Part shown: in pieces, positions 1 through 11,500 of the stretch | How the letters are laid out: each line of letters begins with the position of its first letter | Numbering within the stretch: position 1 is the stretch's first letter | NCBI RefSeq assembly: GCF_020085105.1 | Contig: NC_058051.1 | Span: 24,798,955-24,862,954, forward strand | From: Siniperca chuatsi | Taxonomy: Eukaryota; Chordata; Actinopteri; Centrarchiformes; Sinipercidae | Direction: 5' to 3' | DNA length: 64,000 nt | Program-made: the position numbers and the translations under genes | The notes under the pieces: model-generated | Told to the model about the DNA's origin: nothing | Seen by the model: only the letters and a program-made list of their open reading frames with translations | The model's database searches: none

Positions 1-3000
1 CGTGAGGTGGTTAAGGTGGGCATACGCAGTAAGCCAGTTCTGACTTTGACTGACGGCCCTGAGCCCATTTTTTGAGATACTGAAGCAGCATTTTAGTGAC
101 ACTGTGACCTCTAGTTTGCCATTAGCTGACTTTTATGCTACTCTACCCCACTCTGGCGAACACCCCTTTGACTACTGGCTGAGACTTAACAAAGCCCTAG
201 AAGTGACTGAGGACTCTTTGAAAAGACAGAATAAGACTTTTGACTGTCTGTCACGTGACCTAGCCGCCATGTTTATACAGAACTGTCCCGACCCTGAACT
301 GTCACTCATATTGAGGTGCAAGCCTATGCATCAATGGACAGTTGCTGACATTCATGAAAAGCTGGTAGAACGTGCTAAGGACCTCAGACAGACACCCAAG
401 CAGAAAGTGAACACTGTCTTGTTTTCGCAGCACCGAGAGGTTGCTGCCCCTCTGCATAGTGTGTCTCCGGTTACTGCTAATGTGGCTGCTGTCGCACCAC
501 CCAATGTACAACCAGCTGAGTGTGCACCAGACCGCCTGGACAAAGTTATTGCTCTGCTTGAACGTGTCCTGGCGCAACAAGAACAGCAGCCCAGGCTTTT
601 CAGTAAGTACAATGCCCGCACACAAAACCCCAAAGTCAGAGCCGGTCTGCCCTGTGCTGTGTGCGGAGATGCTGGACACACTACAGTACACCACTGCAGG
701 TCTGACCATCTATGCTTTAGCTGTTACGCTCCTGACCACACCAGAGCTGAGTGTCCCGTTGCCACGGTCAAACCCAGAGCCACTACACAAACAGCACAGC
801 AGCAGGAAAACTAGATGGCCTGCATGTGGTAGGGGCAAGTGTTGGGCCTGAGTTTGATTCCCCTGATACTGACATGGATGATATAGAGTCGGTGTATCAA
901 AGTGTCTACGAAGAGAGAAACATGGGACGTACGCCAGTGATTCAAAACATACAGAGACTCAAACAAAATGATGAACTGTTCTATGAAAATGTGACACTGG
1001 GTGGAAAAGTAATGGTGTCTGCCCTGCTGGACAGCGGTTCGATGGCTTGTACCTTAAGCTCCAGTCTGGTCCCTCAGTTGTTGCAGCAGGCTGTTTTAAA
1101 AGACCCCATCCTTCAGCCCACAAACATTGTGTTAATTGGGTGTGGGGGTTCCAGAACGTTGCCCCAAGGCATGTGCGACCTCGAAATGGAAATGTACGGC
1201 TGCAGAGTAATCGTCCCTACCTTAGTTGTCAATGGCCAGAGTGATGATTTGATTGTTGGCAGTAACCTGTTGCGGTACGTGATCAGTGGACTAAAGCGGG
1301 AACTTCAGGATCAGGGCTCTGCTGTGCACGGATGCAGGAGTGATGCAGAACGTCGGCTGTTGAGTTTGATGGCTGGGATGGAAACCGAGGATGTCCCAGA
1401 TGTGATTGGCACTGTCAAACTCAGGAGAGCTGTCACTTTGGAGCCGATGACTGAGCACTTGGTGTGGGCCAAACTGCAGTATGTGGACAAACGGTTTGTT
1501 GGTAGTGAAGTATTAGTGGAGCCTACAAGCTCTAAGTCCAGACCAAGAACAGTTATACTTGCTAGGTCAGTTGCTCTATTGAGGGAGGATGGTTGGCTTC
1601 CACTAAAAGTAATGAACCCATCCCACAAGCATGTCATCCTAAAACGAAATGCTAAGGTAGCTGACGTGTCTCTGTGTGAGTCAGTTGAGAGGTTTGGTGG
1701 TACTCAGTCTGTCATTGGTCAGCAAGTACAGTGTCAGAAAGCCGGTAAAACTGAGCCCAGTCTTGTGTCTGACACGTCCACCTTACCTGACCATTCCCGA
1801 GCTAAGGCACAGTGTACTGCTGCTAGTTCGCCCCAGTCTGAGTTGTGTGATCTAGGTTTGTCAGACATAGACATTGAGTCATGTGAGGTTTCTTCGAGTA
1901 CAAAGCTAGGTTGGCAGAACTTATTGTAAAGTACCAGTCTATTTTCTCTAGAGACAAGTTAGATTGCGGCAAGGCCACTGGGTACCTGCACCGTATCAGA
2001 GTCACAGACGAAAAACCTTTCAGACTCCCGTGTAGGCGCATACCACCAACACAATATGAGAAACTGAGAGAGGTTTTGGATGACATGGAAGAGCGTGAGA
2101 TCATTAGGAAGTCCAGCAGTGAGTTTGCGTCACCCCTGGTGATAGTCTCAAAGAAAACCGGTGACTTGAGAATATGCAATGATTTCCGCTGGCTCAATGC
2201 ACGAACTGTCAAAGACGCGCATCCGCTCCCTCATCCTGCCGATGCCTTATCAGCCTTGGGTGGTAATGCCTTTTTCTCAACAATGGATCTCACTTCAGGA
2301 TATTACAATGTGGAGGTTCATGAGGATGACAGGAAATATACAGCCTTCCCATCACCATTTGGTCTGTATGAATATAATAGGATGCCTCAGGGCCTTTGTA
2401 ACAGTCCGGCGACGTTCATGAGGATGATGTTAGGGATCTTTGGCGATCAAAACTTCCTCAGTTTGTTGTGCTATCTGGACGATGTCCTCGTGTTCGCGCC
2501 CACTGAAAATATGGCTCTTGAACGTTTACAGATGGTCTTTCAGAGACTACAGTTACATAACCTCAAGCTCGCGCCCAAGAAATGCAACTTTCTAAGACGG
2601 TCAGTTAAGTTTCTCGGTCATATCATCAGCGCTGATGGTATTCAGTCTGACCCAGATAAAGTTGCAGCCATAACCTCTTTGACAGAAGCTGACCTTATGG
2701 AGGATGGCACTGATGTCCCATCTCAGCGCAAAGTTCGTTCGTTCCTTGGTATGGTGGTGTATTACCAGCAGTTTATTGAGGGCTGTTCTACTATAGCCAA
2801 ACCACTGTTTCGACTCACATCAGGGTCGAAAAGTCCTTGCGAAAAAACCTGTGTGAAGCAGTGGCCATAGCACAATCAATGGCAACTAAACAACTTCAGC
2901 GCCACAGTGATCTGTACAACAAGAAAGTGCGTGGGGCTCCGGTGGATGTGGATGATCGAGTGTTATTAGCCAACAAGGGGGAGCGTGGAAAACGGAAGCT

Positions 3001-4286
3001 CGCTGATCGTTGGGAAAACACGATCTATGTCGTGATCGAGAAAAACGATGAGAGCCACACCTTTAAGATTCAGAACCCCACCAGTGGTCAGATAAAAGTT
3101 GTTCATCGTAATCTGATAATGCCAGTGAACTTCCTGCCTCTGTCTGATTCAGATTCTAATGCTCAGGAACAGGATGTTGTGTCCCTTGCATCAAGTTCAG
3201 TGGACATCAGTGTAGACAGGTCAGCAGTCACTGATGTTGCTTCGGGGTCAGTTGAGTTTCGGACAAGGGCATGGGTGTCTGAGTTACCATCAGCATCTGG
3301 CAGTGTTACGGATGCAGGAGATGGTGATCCGCTGGAAGATACTGTGCCAGATAATGTGCTGGAAGCTGGAGCTGTTGAGCAATGCAGTTCTGCCCCTTGC
3401 CCAGACCCAGAGACTGTTACATCCCCTGACTCTGTCCTGCCTACTGACCCTATGGTGACTGAAGTTGACACTGTTCCTGACCGTAGATCCCGAGCTGGAC
3501 GGTTACTGAGACCAGTGTCTAGACTTATTGAAATTATGCACTAGTGACTTGCGTCGGTCTTTGGAGTTTTTGGTGTTGGAATACAGTTTTGTTTTCCATT
3601 TTTGTTTTATGAGAGGTTTGCAACATTTTTGTAATGTTGTCATTTTGAGTTTGTCATTTGAAATTATTTGACATGGGTCTAGTCTATTCTGAGGTGTATT
3701 ACAGTTACATATGTATAGAATATGTAGGTGGGCATATTCTTTTTCCCTATGTGTGTAGATGGGATTTGGCCAGTCCTTTTCTCACGCTAATCTTTTTGAT
3801 GGTTTTCGTAACTGGGTGTGTAGCTGTAATGGTAATTAAGTATTCCTCATTAGCATATTGGGAACAGTGGTGATTGGTTTCCTGTACTCTCGAGAATTGT
3901 GCCTGGTATTTTGTGTAATTCTAGGGGTGAATGTAACATGTTCATTATTTATAATATAATTACACAAAATTGTTCTTTTATTTGTCACTGTTTCATACCT
4001 GGCTTTTGATTTGCTGTGCTGCTTTGGTCCTCCAGCCCCTTCTTCTGTATTTTTATTTAATTTCTTCTTCGTGTGTCCCCCGGCTGCACCTGTATAAATA
4101 CAAGGGTTGCGACTTCCTCTTCCCTTTTTGTAAATCCCGTGTTGGGAAGAGGTATGTTGTCCCTTTTTGTAAATCCCGTGTTGGGAAGAGATTAAACGGA
4201 GAGCGCCTCCGAACGTTCCACTGTGTTACGTGCTCCTTGTGCACCACACCGCAAGATCTACACAACGCAGAAGTACGACGGTTACA
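1..4286 (+). mobile_element. Ty3/Gypsy-type LTR retroelement, right-hand part with 3' LTR (fossil)
   Basis: Old LTR retroelement whose left end lies outside the window. Parts seen in order: a gag-like region with a cysteine/histidine knuckle (about 100-815), an aspartic-protease-like region with a DSGS motif (about 950-1300), a Gypsy-type reverse transcriptase (about 1910-2830) with the FSTMDLTSGYY and YLDDVLVF blocks, an integrase C-terminal-like region (about 2840-3540), then a non-coding stretch, a short purine-rich tract just before 3932 and a 3' LTR (3932-4286). The family call rests on the reverse transcriptase motifs and the gag-protease-RT order. It looks broken, with at least a few breaks, and is not a whole element. 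Long open stretches suggest it is not very ancient, but the 5' LTR is not available for dating. Confidence 0.9.
3932..4286 (+). repeat. 3' LTR of the Gypsy-type element
   Basis: Starts TGTAAC and ends GTTACA, a short inverted repeat typical of LTR ends, and is preceded by the purine-rich AGGGGTGAA. It holds a TATAAAT box near 4094 and an ATTAAA polyadenylation-like signal near 4191. A unit of about 30 bp (TTTTTGTAAATCCCGTGTTG and flanks) is present twice in tandem between about 4122 and 4190. The 5' partner is outside the window, so boundaries rest on the terminal repeats only. Confidence 0.75.
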
Positions 4287-4591
4287 CAAGTGATGGCAAC
4301 ATCAGGAAAAAGGAACATGAGAAACTAGAGAAGTACCAAGGGCTCAGAGAAGAGCTGGAGAAGGCCTGGAAGGTGAAGGCGACAGTGGTGCCCGTGGTCA
4401 TCGGAGCACTCGGGGCAGTGACCCCCAAACTGGAGGAGTGGCTACAGCAGATCCCTGGAAGAACACCAGACATCTCGGTCCAGAAGAGTGCAGTACTGGG
4501 AACAGCAAAGATACTGCGCAGAACCCTCAAGCTCCCAGGCCTATCAATATATACCAATATAACTGATAATTACATTTTTTTTTCAAATTGA
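4287..4591 (+). mobile_element. LINE-like coding fragment (C-terminal tail of a reverse-transcriptase ORF)
   Basis: Directly after the LTR an open stretch reads KYQGLREELEKAWKVKATVV and, further on, VVIGALGAVTPKLEEWLQQI and QKSAVLGTAKILRRTLKL. I recognise this as a tail that recurs at the C-terminus of retrotransposon proteins in fish genomes; the exact LINE clade is not certain. No upstream reverse transcriptase is joined to it here: the sequence before 4287 belongs to the LTR. It could be older DNA into which the LTR element inserted. Confidence 0.5.
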
Positions 4592-4599
4592 GCAAGAAA

Positions 4600-4875
4600 A
4601 TATGTAATTTCCAGGTACCATCTTTTTTTGGATTACTAAAAAGCGACGCAACTTGAGAAACAAGTTAAAAATCTGTTTTATCGTGTAACAAACAGAATAT
4701 TATTTCATCCAGATGGTTAGAAGAGTCTTTGAAGTTTCTGGAAATACCTTGAGGACAGGAAAATCTGACCCATAGCGCTGACTTGAATGTAATGTTAAAA
4801 CATGGACCCATAGCGCTGACTTGAATGTAATGTTAAAACATGAGAGGCACAAACTGGGACTAATTATAAATAGGC
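4600..4875. repeat. Dispersed repeat, copy 1 (second copy at 9738-9998)
   Basis: Shares an ordered set of blocks with 9738-9998: TACCATCTTT, GTTAAAAATCT, ATGGTTAGA(A/G)GAGTCTTT, GAAATACCTT(G/C)AGGAC and CATGAGAGGCACAAAC. No coding potential and no clear terminal repeats. Class unknown. Confidence 0.6.
4767..4842. repeat. Perfect 38-bp tandem duplication
   Basis: A 38-bp unit beginning GACCCATAGCGCTGAC and ending AAAACATG occurs twice head to tail without mismatch, inside the dispersed repeat at 4600-4875. The identity of the two units points to a recent duplication. Confidence 0.9.
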
Positions 4876-7800
4876 TAATTTTGAATTTATGAACAGCTGG
4901 TGCAACAGGCTCAAGAACACGTTCTGATATAAATCCATTCATACTTTACGCTGCTCTAATAAGACATTTTTATATATATGTTATGTGATAAACTCACATC
5001 TAGAGTAGAGTACTTGTCAGAAATGTTATATTAAACATAAATCACAAAGGATAAGAGTATCTAAATCTTGAAGGTTTACACATTCACAATAGGTGTAATC
5101 TTAAATTCAGGGTATAAGAAAACACCTTGGAGATTTAATTCAGATTTTGTTTTCAGTTCTCACTGCCTCTTTCTACTTCCACTGGAAATGGACTTGTTTT
5201 CATTATGTGTCTTGACTGATCAGCCAGATGTGGATCAGATCATAATTGCGAGGTCACGGATGGTCACATGCTCACTTCTGAATATTTTCCACAGTCCTCT
5301 GACTCTCAGGGTTCAGATACAGGCTGCCTGCCTCCCCTTGTGATGCACCTTAATGCCTGATGGGGTCAGTATAGCTCACATTTAGCTTCTCTCAGTGTGA
5401 TTTATAGCATGTCCCTTTGAGAAATCAGTGTCTCTTTACAGTACAGAAGAATGCATACAGACTCTGAATCACTTCCATTGTACAAGTTAAAATATGTTGA
5501 GATTTAACGTCATGAATGGTAGTTTTGCAGTAATGAAAACATCCTTCTGGTTCAGGATTTTACTGATTTGATCTGGTGCAGAATTTAAAGTGTTAACACT
5601 CAGTTATAAACACGCAAGATAATGATATTAATGTGATTTCAGGGTTACAAAATGAGCAATAAAAAACCTCAAGCCTCCTAGTTTTCCCTCCCTGTTGTGT
5701 TCACACTGTTTACTACAAGCATGAACACACTCGTGCTCCTTGTTTTGAGACACCGCTTGCTAATAATATGTTTCCCCAGCCAGTTTGTGACCTTATGCTC
5801 AGTATTATCCTGTGTCTTTTCACTGTTATGTACCTTCAATGAATCTGGCAGTCTCATTCATGTATTTATTCAACCATTCATACTCCTCACAGTGAGATTA
5901 ACACATCACATAAGCTGTGAATGTTGTATCATCTTCACACCTACAGCATCTCCTGCTCCTGCATGTTTGTTTTGGGGATGTTTTTTTCCCCCTGTGCGAT
6001 AGCTCCTCACCGAGCGGGTGACACTGTGATCACGGATGTCATACGACGCACGCTGTATTCTCCAAGACAGCAGAAGACTTGCTCGCCCATGTGACTACTG
6101 CCTCAAGGTTAACCTGTTACCATGGAGACAAGCCCGCCAATGAAAATTCAGCAGACGGTTGCGATGTTGACTGCAAGCTTTTTGTTTTAAGGGGTGACCT
6201 ATTTTTTTTTTTCTTTCTCCCCCCCACCACAGCTACTCAGACGCAGACCCCGCTACTCTGGCACATGTGCACGTGCACACAGACATTCACACAGATTTAA
6301 AAAAAAAAACATGGGAAGGCTACTCAACCACACACACAACGCACACGTGCACATACACACTCCATGTGGAATGAGGTTGTAAGGTTGTACACAAAGAAGC
6401 AAGGGACAATAGAAGAAAAAGCAGCCTAGAGATATAAAATATTATAAGAATATTACACTTTTTAAAATCATTTGACCCTAAGACTGTAAGTGCATAGGTA
6501 TGTTAAGATTTCCTTTGATAGGATGAATCTTCAGCAGCTTTTGAACAGGCTTTTGAAAAGGTTTAAATTAAAAAAGGGTCTTTGATCAGTCTGTAGTAGA
6601 TGGCAAAGTGAACTCTTGGTGATATTGAGGCCTTAGAGAAGGTCGTCATCAGCGTCATAATAACTGACACTATGAGATAAAACATCTTTTTTTTAAAGTG
6701 CCACTTTATTACAAAAGTATAAACTTGACTGACATTTCATGAATAGTAATCTTGATATAAAACATTACAATCTTTTGCACTTAGCACTTAATTACACGCT
6801 TCTGAGTACAAGACCCTGTAGTCTGAATAGCAAACACACAACATTAGCTGCCACATTTAACTTAGCTGGGCTTTCCAAGAACACACCGTAGCTTCATGGC
6901 TTCAAAAACAACAAACAGAATACACTGAAGATTTACATTGCAGCTGTTTTTGCAGTTTGTGTCACAAGATAAGTCATTCCAAAACACAATTAAACATAAT
7001 AGAAAAAGATAGATTTCTTGACACTGATGATATATTTATTATTCTTTCTCTTTTGTAATGTACATACACATTGCATCAACATACAGTATAATCACATTGT
7101 TTGCTGGGGATATTTGGTCAAATGAAATCATCGTTATTGTCCAGGATTGTGGATGTAATTTTGAATGTGTTATCCTCGGGGTGATGCTCTGCTACTTAGC
7201 GAACCATTTGCTTCACATTTTTATCATTTCTGCAATATTTTTAACACTGATAACAGAGAGAGGAGAGAGTGTTCATCGATGGAGTGATGATGAGACATGA
7301 CGGTTGCTAATACACATCAGTTCTACTTTAGCTTTCCAAGCTGCACTATGGTGAAACCCAAGCAGATTCATTATGAGCACAAGGCAGGGACTATGTAGAT
7401 GAATGGTCCACAGATATGAGTGAGGACTGAGCAGAGGACGGGGGGGTTGAGTGGACTGTCTCCACCTTTAGGACTCGAGCAGTTCTCTTTAGTCATGTTT
7501 CATCTGTACTGTGTGTGTGGCAGGCAAAGGATGAGAGAAAATTTACTCTCCTTTCTGCTGCACAGAGTCCCACTGAGCAAAAGACATCCTTAATCTAACT
7601 GGCTTTGTGCTCTACAGAGAAATAAAGCAACACACACACAAAAAAAACAACCAACAACAATAGAAAGAAAAACATTCATATAGAGGTACCACATGACAGT
7701 GCTTGATTTTTTGTTATTTGTTATTTTTTGTTTTTTTCACTTTTTTAGCATGCAACTTGTAGCAGGCAAAGTGCAGAAACAGGATCAAGAAAGTAAAACA

Positions 7801-8536
7801 CTTCATTTACAGACGGCAGTGGAGACAGTGTTCAGTCCATGTAGGATGAAACAAAACAAGATGGAGGGAAGTATCTGGTCGGTTTTTAAATATGATGATG
7901 GTCTAAATTAGTCGAAGCTTTTAGGAGGAATGCAAAATGTGTGCAATTTTTGTTATAATACTCTCATAATTGATTCTCTTGGTCCCTGAGCTTTCAAGTA
8001 TTTTGATTAGTAATTCATTCCTTTATATCATTTAAATTCCATCCTGAATCACATCTTGACCAACTACAGGGAAGGCCTGTTCATGACAGACTAAGTGCTA
8101 CCAAAAGATTTCACACAATGCTGTGCCTTTTCCCCAAATAGAAGTCCTGCTAGACCAGGTAAACAACTATTTTTACCCGCTAGAATTGAGGAAGAATTTA
8201 GGCTTTTTACTTTATTGTGCTTTGCACATATGTATCAGTAAAATAGAAGTGCTACTGTTACCTACAGATTGCTCTGCAATGGTCTTGTGCTCATTTATTA
8301 TTCACTACCTTTGGATTCCTTTTAAGGTTTATAGATTGGACTTCGTATTCAGCCCAGTTCATAAAAGATCAACATTACTGCCCCAAGGCCTCCGCAGCCT
8401 GTGAAAGGCATGATGTTATGACTTGAATGTAAACAGTATGTGTGGGTGAGCATGACAGGGGCTCAGCCGTCACTCCTTGTGGTGTTAGCTCAGCTCCTTG
8501 AGTTGGAAGGATAGGGGTCACAGTGCAGCCACCGCC
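4876..8536. other. No gene seen; right part is probable lime1 3' UTR
   Basis: Only short open frames with no recognisable product. The stretch 6700-8536 lies directly downstream of the lime1 stop on the minus strand and is free of obvious repeats, as a 3' UTR would be. A minus-strand AATAAA (plus TTTATT at 6705-6710) is a candidate polyadenylation signal. Between 4876 and 6700 I see AT-rich sequence, short CA-rich tracts near 6330 and a T/C-rich run near 6195-6230. Confidence 0.5.
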
Positions 8537-11500
8537 TCAGAGCCCTGTTACATACATCTCCATGCCATCGTTGAAAGTGAAGATGGTGGTGGTGCTGGAG
8601 GTGGCGGAGCCCTGCTTCAGGTCGCCGATGCTCTCATACAGGTTCTCTCCTGGCAGCAGCAGGGCTTTGGCAGGCAGGTGCTGTAACTTGGGGGTCTGCT
8701 GCGTCGGCGGCGGCGGAGGGGGCTGCTGCTGTTGCAAGGGCTGCTGGGCTTTCTTCCTCCTTGGCCGCAGGGTGGCACACGTGTTGGGGGGCCTCTCTCG
8801 CTTCCAGGCGCCTCCACCTTCCATGTTCTCATAAGCCGGATCGCACTCCTCTGTCCCGATGGACTCATAGCAGTGGTCGTCAAGGGGCCCTCCAACTGCT
8901 TTGCCCTCCTGAAGGGCCCACGTCTGGGGTTTGACCACTACACTAAAACCCCCGTCCCGGTCTCGGTCCCGGTCACCACGACCCAAGGTCCGGAAGCCAG
9001 GATTGGCTGGGGGAGACCCCGGTACAGCTCTCTTCTTCTTTCCTGGTTTACACACCTTCGAGTACATCTCAGCCACCTGCAGTCAAACAACACATTATTG
9101 AGACCGTAAAAAAAGAAAAGGAATAGTTTGACATTTTGGGACATACGCTTATTCACTTTCTTGACAAGAGTTAAATGAGAAGATCAATATCATACTGTTG
9201 TAGGTACATTAAATATGAAGCTGGAGTCAGCAGCCGATTAGCTTAGCTTAGCCTAAAGACTGGAAACAGGGGGAAATAGTTAATCTGCCTCAGTCCAAAA
9301 TCTGCCTACCAGCACCTCTAAAGCTCACTAATTAACACGTTATACTGTTTGTTTAATCCATACAACAACTGAAATGTAAAAATGACAAGTTGTGGTTTTA
9401 CGGGGAGTTAAGTGCTTGTTATCGCCTGAGGTTGCCAGGCAATCAGCGGAGTCTCTAAGAAATCACTGTGCCAAAAAATAGTCTGGCACATGACCCCCTT
9501 CTTAGGCTAAGCTAATTGGCTGCTGGCTCCAGTTTAATATTTAACGGACAAAGATGTTCTTCTAACTCTCAACAGCAAAGTGAATAATCATATTTCCCAA
9601 AACATGGAATTATTCCTTTAAACTTTTTTTAAATATTGCGTCTGCTGGACAATAAAAAACATGTTTAACTTGTTTCCCAAGCTGGGACTTATTTCATATC
9701 CAGGTAGCCAGAAAGGACATATCTCCTTGCTCATGTCATTTTCAGCTACCATCTTTGTGTGAATTATGAAATAGAGTTGTAACTTGGAAAATTTGTTAAA
9801 AATCTTTTTTATGCAGTGGACCGAATTTTTTTTTTCAGCTGGATGGTTAGAGGAGTCTTTTGAGGATTCTTGAAATACCTTCAGGACTGCTATACATTTG
9901 TTAAACGACCTTCTTGGTTTTAAAAAAATCCAAGAGAGCTTAGCTCTGTGACTCAAATGCACTGGTAATACTGTACATGAGAGGCACAAACAGGCTGGAT
10001 TAAATCAATTTAAAGGTCTAGTGTGTAGAATTTAGTGTTATCTAGCAGTGAAATTGCAGTCTGCAACCATTTGAATACCGCTCGCCTCACTTTCCCCTTC
10101 CAAGCGTGTAGGAGAAACTACGGTGGCCGCAAAACTCGAAAGGCCCTATCTAGAGCCAGTGCTTTGTCTGTTCTGGGCTACTGTAGAAACATGGCGGTGC
10201 AACATGGCGACCTCCTAGGAACGGGATCCATTCCATATGTAGATAAAAACGGCTTATTCTAAGGTAACGAAAACACACAATTCTTATTTTCAGGTGATTA
10301 TACACTAATGAAAACATACGTAAATATAAATATATAAATATTATATTCCATTTCTGCCAATAGATTCTCCTAAATGTTGCAAACTGGACCTTTAAGAGTG
10401 ATATAAATGCTGGGTCAAGCAGATACAGAATATGGATACTGTAAAAAATGTTTTGTCTAATATTAAAGCTACCTAATAGTAAATTTAAGGGGAACATTGG
10501 GAATAGGGAGCTTCAACACAGTAATTTAACAGAAAGGCTGATGCACAGACTGAAGAGTCCTCGCTCACCACAGCAGCAGACGGTTGTATATTCTCCACTG
10601 TGTGAGCACCCAACGGTCCCAGGGCTTTATTTTGGTGTATGAGCATCTCTTCATCCTCTGGAGGCTTCCAGATGTACTGCTCTCCATTGCCCATAAACAT
10701 CACTTCCTGTCAACAGAACAAGAAATTACATTTGTGGCAGAGCTGCTCGCATGTTCATGCATGTCTTCTTTGAGTATTTGTGAAAATAAAAACAGCATTT
10801 TAAAACTAGACCCAGTGGGGTTCATAAAAGACAAATTAGCCACTTTAATCATGCAGAAGTGTTGTAGCACAGAGCGGGCATTAGAAATGTATTGGATGGA
10901 TTTCATACAGTATTGAAAAGATTTTCCCTGGAAGTTGGAGCTTGTATCGTGAGGAGCCATGTGCTTATATTCTGGATGACTCAATTTCAGCATGTTGTGT
11001 CACGCACAAGAAAATCGGTGACGAAGAGCCCTGCGAGCAGACCGTGTACACATGTAAGCCCTGTGAACTGTGCGTGTTACTGAACTCAGGTCACAGCAGA
11101 GAGCGCGACCTCGCTTACCTCACACAGGGCTGCAAGTGCTCTCCCACTGTCACCTGGAGGGGAGCACAAAGCCTTATATCCACAGCAAAAGCAGAGAGTC
11201 TGCCTACACTCCTGCTGCTGCGAACATATGGAGGAGGTGACACTGCTCAGAGCAGAAATACCCCACTATCACCAAGAACTCTTCGACAAATAAACACAGC
11301 TCACTGCCCGGACTTCAAAGAAATGTCTACAGAAGTGCTAACATATCACAACACCATGCATGATGTAGCCGAGTGCAGAGAAAACTGCAACACTGGCACA
11401 ATTACAACTGTGTAGATCCTCTGCAGCATCAACAGGAAATCTGACTGAAATACTCTCCGGATCCTGCTCGCTGTACCTGGACTACAAACTGCATATTATT

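Noticed and set aside
10942-11415. 157-codon plus-strand open frame in a lime1 intron, cysteine-rich at its start
   Set aside because: No recognisable domain, no homologue that I know, antisense to the gene and no splice or start evidence; likely chance.
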